Shown: positions 1-7,763 of the stretch, piece by piece
Layout: every line of letters starts with the position of its first letter
Position numbering within the stretch: the first letter of the stretch is position 1
Assembly: GCF_005491705.1 (NCBI RefSeq)
Contig: NZ_CP028092.1
Span: 2,356,001-2,420,000, forward strand
Origin: Pontibacter sp. SGAir0037
GTDB taxonomy: Bacteria; Bacteroidota; Bacteroidia; Cytophagales; Hymenobacteraceae
DNA length: 64,000 nucleotides
Direction: 5' to 3'
Translations under genes and position numbers: made by a program
The notes under the pieces: model-generated
Databases searched by the model: none
Told to the model about the DNA's origin: nothing
The model's input: only the letters and a program-made list of their open reading frames with translations

Positions 1-1
1 G

Positions 2-661
2 AACGTTATGACACACGAGATCATGAACTCAGTGGCACCGATTTCATCTTTAGCTGACACTTTGAAAAACCGCCTGCACCAAACAGACTATACACAAATT
101 ACAGCTGATGACATAGAAGACCTGGAAGTCGGTATCAGCACGATTAAACGAAGAAGCGAAGGATTGCTACGCTTCGCAGAAACTTATCGCAACCTGAACA
201 AAATTACGACCCTTAACCTGGAACATATAGCGGTGAAAGAGCTTTTCTCGAACCTGAAAGGGTTGATGCAGCCAACACTTGAGCAAAGGCATATTTCACT
301 TGAAATTATAGTAAGCGACCCTGACATTTCGCTACAGGCCGACCCAAACCTGCTGGACCAGGTACTGATTAACCTGCTGGTAAACGCCATAGAAGCGGTT
401 AAAGCTAAAACAAATCCTCTCATTACTTTATCTGCTTCTTTAGCTACTGATGGTAAAGTAGTTATCCGTGTTAGAGATAATGGTACCGGCATGTCTAAAG
501 AAGTGCAGGAAAAAATCTTTATCCCTTTTTTCAGCACCAAAAAACAAGGAAGCGGCATAGGGCTCAGCCTGTGTAAACAAATCATCATGCTGCATCGTGG
601 CACTATACAGGTACAATCTGCAGAGGGAGAAGGCACAGCGTTTACGCTCCGCTTTGGATAA
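2..661 (+). CDS. Sensor histidine kinase, C-terminal part (5' end outside window)
   Basis: The frame is open to the window edge, so the N-terminal sensory part is missing. The visible part starts at an H-box (THEIMNS, His as residue 3 counted from the ATG at 8), the expected autophosphorylation site. A HATPase_c domain follows: N-box around residues 117-131 (DQVLINLLVNAIEA), G1 box DNGTGM near 157-162, F-box FIPFFSTKK near 171-179 and G2 box GSGIGLSL near 181-188. These are the ATP-binding motifs of two-component kinases, and the THEIMNS type of H-box is common in NtrY-like kinases of Bacteroidota. The protein ends right after the catalytic domain, with no receiver domain. Its partner regulator would lie to the left of the window or elsewhere. 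The internal ATG at 8 is not the real start. Confidence 0.9.
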   Translation, partial: NVMTHEIMNSVAPISSLADTLKNRLHQTDYTQITADDIEDLEVGISTIKRRSEGLLRFAETYRNLNKITTLNLEHIAVKELFSNLKGLMQPTLEQRHISLEIIVSDPDISLQADPNLLDQVLINLLVNAIEAVKAKTNPLITLSASLATDGKVVIRVRDNGTGMSKEVQEKIFIPFFSTKKQGSGIGLSLCKQIIMLHRGTIQVQSAEGEGTAFTLRFG

Positions 662-768
662 GAAAAAGTTCTGCTATAAACCTCATTTCCACTTTCCCTC
701 GTACACTCTTTATGCGGCGAATTCCGGCGCAAATGAATTCAAGTTTTACAAAAGTGAAGGAGGATAAA

Positions 769-1101
769 ATGTCAGATAATAAAAGAAACATAGACAATGA
801 ATTAAAAACTCAAGGCAACCCTAGTGCTAACTCGGGTGTAAGCGGGCAACTATCCGGCTCACACGAAGGACCAGTACCGGGTGGGGCTGACAACACACGC
901 GGCGTAAATAAACCAAGCAGTGAGGGAACCAGCGGTGGCGCCAAAGCAGGTAAAGCCAGCCCTGATAAAGATACACAGGAAGTTTCAGCTACAACGACCC
1001 GCGGGGCAGACTCAACTGATAAGGAGTTCAGAAACAATCAGCCAAACGCCAGCACACTGAAAGGCCAGAAAAGCAACGAGAACCTGGGAAATGAGAAGTA
1101 A
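769..1101 (+). CDS. Small disordered Gly/Ser/Asn/Lys-rich protein, unknown function
   Basis: A protein of 110 residues starting at an ATG just downstream of a strong purine-rich ribosome binding site (AAGGAGGA around 758-764). The frame is open further upstream to 712, but this site favours the start at 769. The sequence is hydrophilic, with no cysteine or tryptophan, no signal peptide and no membrane segment. It is dominated by G, S, N, T, K, D and A, as in hydrophilin- or stress-type disordered proteins. It resembles in style, but not clearly by alignment, the 75-residue protein at 46836-47063. I do not recognise a family. The gene ends just before a long bidirectional hairpin. Confidence 0.6.
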   Translation: MSDNKRNIDNELKTQGNPSANSGVSGQLSGSHEGPVPGGADNTRGVNKPSSEGTSGGAKAGKASPDKDTQEVSATTTRGADSTDKEFRNNQPNASTLKGQKSNENLGNEK

Positions 1102-1104
1102 TAT

Positions 1105-1166
1105 AGTATAATGTAAAAGAGAAGAGCCGCCCCTGTAGGGGCGGCTCTTCTCTTTTACATTATACT
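1105..1166. terminator. Long perfect palindrome, bidirectional terminator
   Basis: A perfect inverted repeat with 29-nt arms (1105-1133 and 1138-1166) around the loop TGTA. The core is GC-rich (GAGCCGCCCC / GGGGCGGCTC) and the outer arms are A/T-rich, giving U tracts in both directions. It lies between the convergent ends of the gene at 769-1101 and the DUF4097 gene at 1166-1990, and touches the stop codon of the latter. Confidence 0.85.
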
Positions 1167-1990
1167 TACTTTCCCTTTCTAAGATAGATATTACCGTTCA
1201 TGTTCTTGATCATGATTTCGGAACCACCGCCATTTACCTTGCCGGTAATAAATTCAGCCAAAGTAACTTTATAAATTCCGCTATCGGTCCTTCCACCTGC
1301 TTTAGCCGATGCTTTTTGTGCAGCAATATCAAAGTCTGTAAAAATTTCGCCTCTGTCGGAGCTAAGCTTAACATCAAATTTGGCGTTGGCAGGCACCGTA
1401 ATATCTACATTCCCATTTAAAGTAGAGAACGCCATGGGCTTCTGACTGTCCCAACGCAGGAAGTTTGCCTGTACTTTCCCATTGGTTGTATTTGCAACGG
1501 CATTACCCGATACATTTTCAAGTATTATGTTGCCATTTACATTGTCCAGTTCCAGGTTGCCGTTTACATTACTTACTGTTAAGTCGCCATTGTTTACTGT
1601 TGATATTTTAAGGTTAAAATTCTGTGGTACCAGTATCTCCAGGTCGATAGGTTTAGTAACTGCATCGGTAGAGACTTTAACTGCATTGTTTTGCTCCGTT
1701 ACAGTCAGATTTAAACTTGAGTCTGTTATTTTTCTTAAACCAGCCTGTGTATTTGCCTGTCCGCTATTTGCCCTGGATCGGGTTCTGGCAGCTCCCTGGC
1801 TTGCCCTGACCACAACTTCTTTGCCTTTTGTGCCAGTAACTTTAATAGAACCAAAGATAAGGCCTGCATCTAAAGTCCCGCTTTCGTTAGGTTTGGTAAG
1901 AGGCACTACGATCTCTTCTACTGCATTGTCCTGTGCAAAAGCCTTGGCACACCATAGTAGTATTAGTAATATAAGGATGTTACGTTTCAT
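1166..1990 (-). CDS. DUF4097-family secreted protein (second of a pair)
   Basis: The ATG at 1990 is preferred because it opens directly on a signal peptide (MKRNILILLILLWCAKAFAQ). A TTG four codons upstream is also in frame. The mature protein shows the repeated hydrophobic pattern of DUF4097 (LEILVPQNFNLKISTVNNGD, then NVNGNLELDNVNGNIILENV and later NGNVDITVP), with one N-G-x-[IV] step every 10-12 residues, as in a right-handed beta-helix. Such proteins are usually envelope or periplasmic and are often found beside ECF sigma or anti-sigma genes. It is the last gene of the leftward group sigma, anti-sigma, DUF4097, DUF4097, separated from its paralogue by about 160 bp. Its molecular role is not known. 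Confidence 0.85.
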   Translation of the reverse strand: MKRNILILLILLWCAKAFAQDNAVEEIVVPLTKPNESGTLDAGLIFGSIKVTGTKGKEVVVRASQGAARTRSRANSGQANTQAGLRKITDSSLNLTVTEQNNAVKVSTDAVTKPIDLEILVPQNFNLKISTVNNGDLTVSNVNGNLELDNVNGNIILENVSGNAVANTTNGKVQANFLRWDSQKPMAFSTLNGNVDITVPANAKFDVKLSSDRGEIFTDFDIAAQKASAKAGGRTDSGIYKVTLAEFITGKVNGGGSEIMIKNMNGNIYLRKGK

Positions 1991-2151
1991 ATAGATATTC
2001 AAAATCAGCAGGCATTGTCGCCATTTGTTAATAGTTGATTTTAATTAGTGATCTTTAAAAGCAGATCCAGGTGTTATATTCAGATTACGATTCGGAAAAG
2101 AGAATTTGAGCAAGCACATTTTTCAATTGTAAATCCGGACTTAGCAAAAGT

Positions 2152-3027
2152 CTAGCTTCCAGATTTTACAATCACTTTCCCATTAAAGGTTTTTAAATTC
2201 AACTGAGCCGTGCCTCCTCCTGTTCTAAATGAAGTTGCTTTATCGACCTTAAAGGTTGTTTTGGCGCCGTCGGAAGAGTTTGTTTTCTCTATCTTCGGGG
2301 AGAGCTTTTGCAGGTCGGCCAGATCAGTATATAAATCTCCATTAAAAGAACTGAAGTTGATCGTGGCGGACAGCGCCTTCTGATAGAACAGTTCAATATC
2401 TCCGTTCAGGGTTTCCAGGTTTGCCTCCCACTTTGGGTTTTCCTGGTAAGTGACCGTGAGTTTTCCATTGATCGTTTTGGCATCCAGATCACCGGAAACA
2501 TTTTCCAAGGTAATAGGTCCGTTTATAATTCGGGCAACGATGGAGTTAGCATTTAAATTCTGTATGCTAATGTCGCCGTTGTTAATGGTTTCCACAGAAA
2601 CATTGGTATTCTGAGGCACTTTAACTGTAAAGTTATGTGTAAACCTATAATCCGGCTCCCGATCAATGTTTAAATTTCTGCCCTTACCTGGGTTATTTCT
2701 TTTAGCATGGATAAAGGGAGCTTTCAGGTAACTGATGATACTGTCACCGCTTACCTCGAATTCCAGCTTCAGTTCTTCCTGTGCTTTCCGAAGTCCGTTC
2801 GGATTTATGGGTTTAATTACCCGCTCTACTTCCAGTACTACCTTGTTGCTGTTATGCGTTACCACGTGCACAAAGCCATCTATATTTTCGATGCGAAGCA
2901 CATTTTCTGGTGATTTTCGGTTAAAAGTAAATTCTCTTACAATTTTCTCAGTGTGTTGCTGAGCCATTAATCCTATTCCGTTCAGAAGAAATATAATCAG
3001 CCAGATAATTTGTTTTACAATGCTCAT
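2152..3027 (-). CDS. DUF4097-family secreted protein (first of a pair)
   Basis: A protein of 291 residues with an N-terminal signal peptide (hydrophobic stretch around residues 7-20, cleavage expected after LMAQ). The body carries the DUF4097 beta-helix pattern: FTVKVPQNTNVSVETINNGD, then SIQNLNANSIVARIINGPIT, then LENVSGDLDAKTINGKLTV. It starts 5 bp after the stop of the anti-sigma candidate, so the two are almost certainly co-transcribed. It is a clear paralogue of the protein at 1166-1990. Context suggests a periplasmic or surface product made under control of the neighbouring ECF sigma factor. The exact function is unknown. Confidence 0.85.
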   Translation of the reverse strand: MSIVKQIIWLIIFLLNGIGLMAQQHTEKIVREFTFNRKSPENVLRIENIDGFVHVVTHNSNKVVLEVERVIKPINPNGLRKAQEELKLEFEVSGDSIISYLKAPFIHAKRNNPGKGRNLNIDREPDYRFTHNFTVKVPQNTNVSVETINNGDISIQNLNANSIVARIINGPITLENVSGDLDAKTINGKLTVTYQENPKWEANLETLNGDIELFYQKALSATINFSSFNGDLYTDLADLQKLSPKIEKTNSSDGAKTTFKVDKATSFRTGGGTAQLNLKTFNGKVIVKSGS

Positions 3028-3032
3028 TTCTT

Positions 3033-3845
3033 TCAGATTAAGACGTTTATACTCTCTTTGATTTTATCTTTCACAAATTCATTTGTGTTCTCATCATCCA
3101 GCAACTGCCGTAGTTGGGGCACCGCATTCTTCTCCTGTAGCGCCTGCATCAGGTCGGCCAATGCGATCTGTACCATCGGGGAGTCCTGCTTGTTAATCGA
3201 CTGGATCAGTTGTGCTCGTACGGTAGGGTTCGCAGCATGTAATTTTAAAGCTTCGACGGCAGCCAGCCGCACATTCACATTTGAGTCGTGGTTCAGGGAG
3301 TTGAAGAGGGCCTGAATTACCTTCTCATCAGCGTCAGCTATTTCGTAGGAAATATTAACAGCTTTCAGTCTGTCTACTGCGGCTGGTTGTTCAATTAAAG
3401 TAGTGAAAAGCATTTCCTTTACCTGCTTTAGCTCCATAGCCAGCATCTGGGTGTCCGGGTGTTGTGCTGGTTGCTGTGCAGGAGAAAAAGTCAGCCAGGC
3501 AGCAAAAAAACCGAACCCAAACATAAGCAGCGTATAAGCCAGCTTAACCGGGCTAAGCATCTCTGCCAGGCTATTCCAGAGCATGCTCCAGGTGAGCTGA
3601 GGTTTAGCAAGCTCCGTTCGCTCTATTTCAGTCGAGAGCATACGATAGAACTTGTGCTCAAGCCCAGCACCGGGTTCGGGTTCAGGTAGTGATGAAAAAC
3701 GGTATAATGTTTCCCGCATTGCCTCTACCTCGCTGGCTTGTATTTTACCATCGGCCAATAAAGCTTCAAACGTTGTTACCTGCTCCGCTGTCAGGTTTCC
3801 CTCCAGGTACTCCAGTATCATTACCTGATATTTCTCTTCGCTCAT
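3033..3845 (-). CDS. Membrane-anchored anti-sigma factor candidate with HEAT repeats
   Basis: A protein of 270 residues. The cytoplasmic N-terminus (EEKYQVMILEYLEGNLTAEQ) resembles the short helical anti-sigma domain found next to ECF sigma genes, but lacks the zinc-binding HxxxCxxC. A single membrane helix spans about residues 102-120. The outer part (about 177-265) shows two to three HEAT-like helical repeats (DSNVNVRLAAVEALKLHA, SPMVQIALADLMQAL), likely periplasmic. The start codon overlaps the sigma gene stop by 4 bp (ATGA), which implies translational coupling. I infer that it sequesters the sigma factor and uses the HEAT part to sense an envelope signal. The anti-sigma role rests on position and architecture, not on a recognised motif. 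Confidence 0.75.
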   Translation of the reverse strand: MSEEKYQVMILEYLEGNLTAEQVTTFEALLADGKIQASEVEAMRETLYRFSSLPEPEPGAGLEHKFYRMLSTEIERTELAKPQLTWSMLWNSLAEMLSPVKLAYTLLMFGFGFFAAWLTFSPAQQPAQHPDTQMLAMELKQVKEMLFTTLIEQPAAVDRLKAVNISYEIADADEKVIQALFNSLNHDSNVNVRLAAVEALKLHAANPTVRAQLIQSINKQDSPMVQIALADLMQALQEKNAVPQLRQLLDDENTNEFVKDKIKESINVLI

Positions 3846-4408
3846 ATGCTTATTCCCTTTGCCTGTATCTTTCTAAATGCTTCCCGTAAGTCCTGCACTG
3901 CTCTAAAAACCTTAACTTTTACATTGGCTTCCGAGCAGTTATATATGGTAGCTATATCCTTGTATTTGAGCCCCTGAAACTTGGTGAGCAACAGGAGCTC
4001 CTTCTTCTCTTCACTTAGATGGTCCAGCGCCAGCTCCATCAGCTTCAGGTCTGCTTCCTTCTCAGTAGCCTCCCCTAACGCAGCAGTATCGGGCAGTGCT
4101 TCTTCCTTTTTGCCAATATCTTCCCGGATGCCCAGCCGAGCTGCCCTCTTGTGGTAATCGACAAGCACATTTCGGGCAAGGTGGTAGAGCCAGGTAATAA
4201 ATTTCCCGTCGCCCCGATAGGTATGCCGATACTTCAGCACCCGCTCAAACACATCCTGCACCAGGTCTTCGCTCAGCTCCGGATCCCGGGTAAACCTGAA
4301 GTAAAAGCCATACAGGCTTCTGCCATACCTCTTAAAGAGGTGGCCTAGCTTGTCAAGGTCCCCGGATTTCACCTTGAGCATCAAAGCATTGTCCGTAAAT
4401 GAATCCAA
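3842..4408 (-). CDS. RNA polymerase ECF sigma factor
   Basis: A protein of 188 residues with the two domains of ECF sigma factors. Region 2 covers about residues 24-90 (LFKRYGRSLYGFYFRFT, DLVQDVFERVLKYR, FITWLYHLARNVLVDYHKR). Region 4 covers about residues 125-180 (LDHLSEEKKELLLLTKFQG, YKDIATIYNCSEANVKVKVF). The frame starts with TTG at 4408; the next start is ATG at 4381 (MLKVKSGD), which would drop nine residues (DSFTDNALM) that read like normal ECF N-termini, so I keep the longer form. It is the first gene of a leftward operon with the anti-sigma candidate and the two DUF4097 proteins. Auto-regulation is likely but no promoter was identified with confidence. Confidence 0.92.
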   Translation of the reverse strand: MDSFTDNALMLKVKSGDLDKLGHLFKRYGRSLYGFYFRFTRDPELSEDLVQDVFERVLKYRHTYRGDGKFITWLYHLARNVLVDYHKRAARLGIREDIGKKEEALPDTAALGEATEKEADLKLMELALDHLSEEKKELLLLTKFQGLKYKDIATIYNCSEANVKVKVFRAVQDLREAFRKIQAKGISI

Positions 4409-4726
4409 TCTATTGCCAGCTTATAGTTGCTACTCCCTATAGGAAACTTCAATATCCGAAAAGGTTACAGCTGTTGGTGAGATATGTTAAAAAATAGCAT
4501 GAACAGTCCTTCAGTTATCATTTCAGCTGTTGTAAGGTAAGGGCAAGTAATACTCAAGTTAATGTAACTAGTATTCCAGCTTTTCCTTGATGAATACAAG
4601 TATTAGAATTTAGGCGTAACTGATAACAGAGCCGACCCGTTATATCGCCGAACAAGGAAAGTTTTTCTAAAGAAAATTTTTGAAACAAAAACCTACATTA
4701 AAGGCTAGCTCTTGTATAGATTATAG
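4409..4726. other. Intergenic, upstream of the sigma operon
   Basis: About 320 bp with no credible gene. It should hold the promoter of the leftward sigma operon. Its right edge is the left copy of the hexamer TTATAG (4721-4726) that flanks the IS3 element. I see no further structure. Confidence 0.5.
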
Positions 4727-4793
4727 TGCTCCCTCTTTGTAGGACCACGAGTTACTGTTTCTAAGTTGATTCCCTACTTATACTCTCCCCAAC

Positions 4794-5603
4794 TCACGCA
4801 GCCTGTTGTTTATAGACCTCTACCGGAATACACCTGCCGATTCCCTGGTGATGCTTCTCATGGTTGTAGAAACTGAAGAAGCCCTTCACTCCCTGATACA
4901 GCTCCCATCCATCCTTTGCCGGGTTTAAGTAAACATAGTCCCGCTTCAGCGTCCGCCACAGCCGCTCGATGTAAATATTGTCCAGCGCCCTGCCCTTGCC
5001 ATCCATGCTGATGCGGATGCCTTCCTCCTTCAGGTGTCCCACCCACTCTTTGCAGGTGAACTGACTGCCCTGGTCGGAGTTCACTATCTGCGGTTTGCCG
5101 TGGCGGGCAATCGCCTCCCGCAGCACCGATAGGCTTGCCTCGGCCTCCAGGCTGTTGGACAGCCCCCAGCCGACCACATAGCGGCTATACACATCGATGA
5201 CGGCCGTCAGGTACATAAACCCCTTCTCCAGCGGGATGTAGGTGATGTCCACCTCCCAGACCTGGTTTGGATCCGCTACCTTTAGGTTCCTCAGCAGGTA
5301 AGGGTGGATATACTCTGCCTGGCCCAGCTGGCTCAGGTTCCGCTTAGGGTAGATGGCCTCCAGGCCCATGAGCCTCAGGAGCCTTCTGACCCGCTTGTGA
5401 TTCACCCGATACCCTTCATCCCGCAGGTAGTCCTGCATCTGCAAGACCCCGTGCGTGGGCTTGTCCAGGTAACGCTCGTCCAGCAGGCGCATGATAGCCA
5501 GGTTCTCCTCGCTCTCCTTTGCCGGAGAGTAGTAGACGCCGCTGCGGTGGATGCCCAGCAAATCACACTGGCAGCGGACGCTGAGCCCGCCTGTCGGCTC
5601 CAC
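4794..5603 (-). CDS. IS3-family transposase OrfB (DDE integrase)
   Basis: A reading frame of 269 residues from a GTG. It shows a helix-turn-helix-like start (LSVRCQCDLLGIHRSGVYYS), an HTH_21-like segment (THGVLQMQDYL), then the rve catalytic core with Asp119 (VWEVDITYIP), Asp177 (VNSDQGSQFT) and Glu213 (IYIERLWR), spaced as DD35E. The last two acidic residues and the C-terminal YNHEKHHQGIG match the IS3 family. In this family the active enzyme is normally an OrfAB fusion. Here the orfB frame is open upstream through KLREARTLTELRKLV to a TAA at the A7 run in the end of orfA. All catalytic residues are intact. Confidence 0.93.
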   Translation of the reverse strand: MEPTGGLSVRCQCDLLGIHRSGVYYSPAKESEENLAIMRLLDERYLDKPTHGVLQMQDYLRDEGYRVNHKRVRRLLRLMGLEAIYPKRNLSQLGQAEYIHPYLLRNLKVADPNQVWEVDITYIPLEKGFMYLTAVIDVYSRYVVGWGLSNSLEAEASLSVLREAIARHGKPQIVNSDQGSQFTCKEWVGHLKEEGIRISMDGKGRALDNIYIERLWRTLKRDYVYLNPAKDGWELYQGVKGFFSFYNHEKHHQGIGRCIPVEVYKQQAA

Positions 5604-5637
5604 CAGCTTTCTCAGCTCTGTTAGAGTCCGAGCTTCC

Positions 5638-5904
5638 CTAAGCTTTTTTTAAGAACTCTTTCTCCAACTCCAGACTGCCGATGCGGGCATAGAGCGTCTC
5701 GGTGTCAGGCTCCTGTGCAGGACCCTTCTCCTTTTCAAAGACAAGAGAAGAGTTCTCCACAAACTCCTGCTTCCATTTGCTGATCATGTTCGGGTGCACC
5801 TCGAAGCGTTTGGACAGCTCCGCCAGGCTCTCCCGCTCTTTCAAAGCCTCCAGGGCTACCTTGGCCTTGAAGGCCGCGCTGAATTTCCTTCTTTTCCCTT
5901 TCAT
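5638..5904 (-). CDS. IS3-family OrfA (helix-turn-helix protein)
   Basis: A protein of 88 residues with the HTH_Tnp_1 domain (FSAAFKAKVALEALKERESL, RFEVHPNMISKWKQEF), which binds the IS ends, followed by a short coiled-coil-like segment (LYARIGSLELEKEFLKKA). It ends at a run of seven A followed by G. orfB lies in the +1 (equivalently -2) frame relative to orfA here; if one A of the run were lost or skipped, orfA and orfB would form one continuous frame. That fits transcriptional slippage on the homopolymer, or a one-base insertion in this copy, rather than the standard -1 ribosomal shift. Confidence 0.9.
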   Translation of the reverse strand: MKGKRRKFSAAFKAKVALEALKERESLAELSKRFEVHPNMISKWKQEFVENSSLVFEKEKGPAQEPDTETLYARIGSLELEKEFLKKA

Positions 5905-6004
5905 TGTTTCACTAAGTTAAATGTTATACGTCAATTAAAATAGTGGACCTAAACATAGGGAGTATTATAGATAAGCTATTCTCTAAAGTAGGTTATGTGT
6001 ATTT

Positions 6005-6375
6005 GGAGAATTTAGATTATGGAGAGTTCTTATATCGATTGCTTGCCCAGCTTTGGGTATATACCATTAGCTTCTGAACGCTATTAGTATAGCTGGCATA
6101 AACCAAATTGCTGGCCATCAGTAAATCATCGTAAATAAAATCGGCTCTGCAGGTGTTGTTTAAAATAATACCTCCTACTTTAGCAGCTGCCAGAAAAATG
6201 TACTCAGGCTTTACATCTCTAAAAAAGAACGAACCCTCTGCTGGTTTCTTAAATCCAGTTTTTGCTTTGTTTTTAAGACTATATTTTCGAACCCTGCTTT
6301 AGATAAATATCATACGATAGCCGATCCAACCATACCTTAGTGGCCTGCTACATAAATTTTAGCATTCCTCTTCAT
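6005..6375 (-). pseudogene. fcl: GDP-L-fucose synthase remnant, N-terminal third, multiply broken
   Basis: Read leftward from the ATG at 6375 the frame gives MKRNAKIYVAGH, a TAA where these enzymes have Arg or Gln, then GMVGSAIV, a TGA, then YLSKAGFENIV and KLDLRNQQRVRSF. After one frame shift it continues as FRDVKPEYIFLAAAKVGGI, then NNTCRADFIYDDLLMASNLV, and ends after another apparent indel in YIPKAGQAI, the counterpart of the CIYPKLAxxPI motif. The GxxGxxG nucleotide-binding start and the AAAKVGG block are diagnostic of GDP-fucose synthase (about 310 residues). The C-terminal two thirds, including the catalytic YxxxK, are absent. It stops about 40 bp from the IS3 element. The locus may once have made a fucose-containing polymer. 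Confidence 0.8.
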
Positions 6376-6458
6376 CTTAAAGTTTACTTTTATTGTTGTG
6401 TAGCGCTAGAATAAAAGCGCTATTATATCTTTATGTTTTCAGTAGATAATTTACTGCT

Positions 6459-7763
6459 TTAAGCAGGTAGTGGAATCGTTGTGTTTTCATTCTCAAACAC
6501 AGGTCTTGCTTCATAAGGCCCTGGTAACATATAGGATTCTTCGAAATTTGACATAATTTTATCAATTGAAAGGTATTTTTCGGAATAGAGGCGGGCATTC
6601 CTTGACATATAGCTTAGATCTTTGTTTATGGCCACTTCTATACCATCAAATAGCTGTTGCCTATTTTCAGCCTCTACTAGTACACCCATATTATATTGCT
6701 TTATTAAAGAGTACATACTAGAACCTTTATTGGCTGTGACCAAAGCTAAGCCTCCAATAGCTAATACAGTTGTTAATTTAGAAGGCATTACCAAATCTCC
6801 TGCATTTGCTTTTTGAACCACTAAGTGCAAGTCAGCCATGTTAAGAAATTGGTTAAACTTCTCGATAGGCTGTAAAGGAAAGAATATAACGTTGTTGAGC
6901 TTTAAATCTTCAGCTAAAAGCTGCAGCTTCTCTTTATAAGGCCCTGAACCACAAATAACAAATTTCATGTTGCTGGTTTGAACAAATTTATTTGCAGCAT
7001 GCAGAATGTTTTCTATTCCTTGCTTCTCCCCTATGGCTCCTGAATAAAGTATGATTTTATCTGTAGGATTAAATCCGAAACTTTCTTTAAGTCGTGCCCG
7101 ATCTTTAATTGGATAGAATTGAGTGAGATCTGTTGCATTTAAGAAAAGTGATACTTCCTTATGGGTCTTTTCCCTTGTCTTTTGAGCCATACCTTCACCA
7201 ACACAAGTAATGAAGTCACAACTATTAATAATATATCTTTCTATCTTAAACAACTTATTGATTAAACCTGGAGCTTTTAACATACCCAAATCTCTGGCAG
7301 CTTCAATCTGCAGATCATGAACATGATATAAAATCTTCGCTTTAGTAAACTGTTTACAGAGTAGTCCTAATAAACCAATCAGAAAAGATGGACTTACAGC
7401 AATTATAAAATCGAACTTTTTCTTAAACAATAGAGGAAGAATTTGAATAAAAGCAGCAATAATAAAAGACAGGTCTAACAGCATCCTCTTTAAGCCAGAA
7501 GGTTTTGCGGGAACAAACATTGGGCACCTGTGTATGGTAACTTTCCCTCCGGAATTATAATACTGCATTTCTTTTTTATACCTGTACCTATCTCGCAAGT
7601 AAGGCTCCTGTACTTTCCAATAGGGATAATATGGGTAAGAAGTTATAACAGTACAATCATACCCCTTCTTTGCCAACCAATTAATCTGCTCTCCACTGTA
7701 CTTCCCTATCCCAGTAGGTTCCGGGTAATAATTATACCCAATCAACAATATGGATTTCTTCAT
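6459..7763 (-). CDS. WcaI-like glycosyltransferase, copy 1
   Basis: A GT4-type glycosyltransferase of 434 residues. The N-terminus ILLIGYNYYPEPTGIGKYSG, with SYPYYPYWKVQEPY and YRYKKEM, is the signature of the WcaI family (named for colanic acid). The C-terminal GT-B half binds the nucleotide sugar: DKIILYSGAIGEKQGIENIL and FVICGSGPYKEKLQ, followed by MADLHLVVQKANAGDLVMPS. No signal peptide is seen; such enzymes work on the inner face of the membrane. It is a close paralogue of the protein at 8460-9740, with long matching blocks in both halves. The C-terminal tail (about 20 residues ending TTIPLPA) differs from the paralogue. The sugar transferred cannot be told from sequence. Confidence 0.88.
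   Translation of the reverse strand: MKKSILLIGYNYYPEPTGIGKYSGEQINWLAKKGYDCTVITSYPYYPYWKVQEPYLRDRYRYKKEMQYYNSGGKVTIHRCPMFVPAKPSGLKRMLLDLSFIIAAFIQILPLLFKKKFDFIIAVSPSFLIGLLGLLCKQFTKAKILYHVHDLQIEAARDLGMLKAPGLINKLFKIERYIINSCDFITCVGEGMAQKTREKTHKEVSLFLNATDLTQFYPIKDRARLKESFGFNPTDKIILYSGAIGEKQGIENILHAANKFVQTSNMKFVICGSGPYKEKLQLLAEDLKLNNVIFFPLQPIEKFNQFLNMADLHLVVQKANAGDLVMPSKLTTVLAIGGLALVTANKGSSMYSLIKQYNMGVLVEAENRQQLFDGIEVAINKDLSYMSRNARLYSEKYLSIDKIMSNFEESYMLPGPYEARPVFENENTTIPLPA

Larger units (their letters stand above)
4727..5964 (-). mobile_element. IS3-family insertion sequence, complete
   Basis: An element of 1238 bp carrying orfA and orfB. The imperfect terminal inverted repeats are CTCCCTCTTTGTAGGACCAC (4729-4748) and, at the right end read on the minus strand, CTCCCTATGTTTAGGTCCAC (5943-5962), matching at 16 of 20 positions. 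The hexamer TTATAG lies directly outside both ends (4721-4726 and 5965-5970), most simply a target duplication, although IS3 duplications are usually 3-5 bp, so the true ends may shift by one or two bases. The element is visibly richer in G+C than the surrounding spacer. It lies between the sigma operon and a decayed GDP-fucose synthase remnant. Confidence 0.85.

Noticed and set aside
4440..4480. TGTAACCTTTT upstream of the ECF sigma gene considered as an autoregulated -35 box
   Set aside because: No second copy or matching -10 element was found to support it, and the sequence is too short to stand alone.
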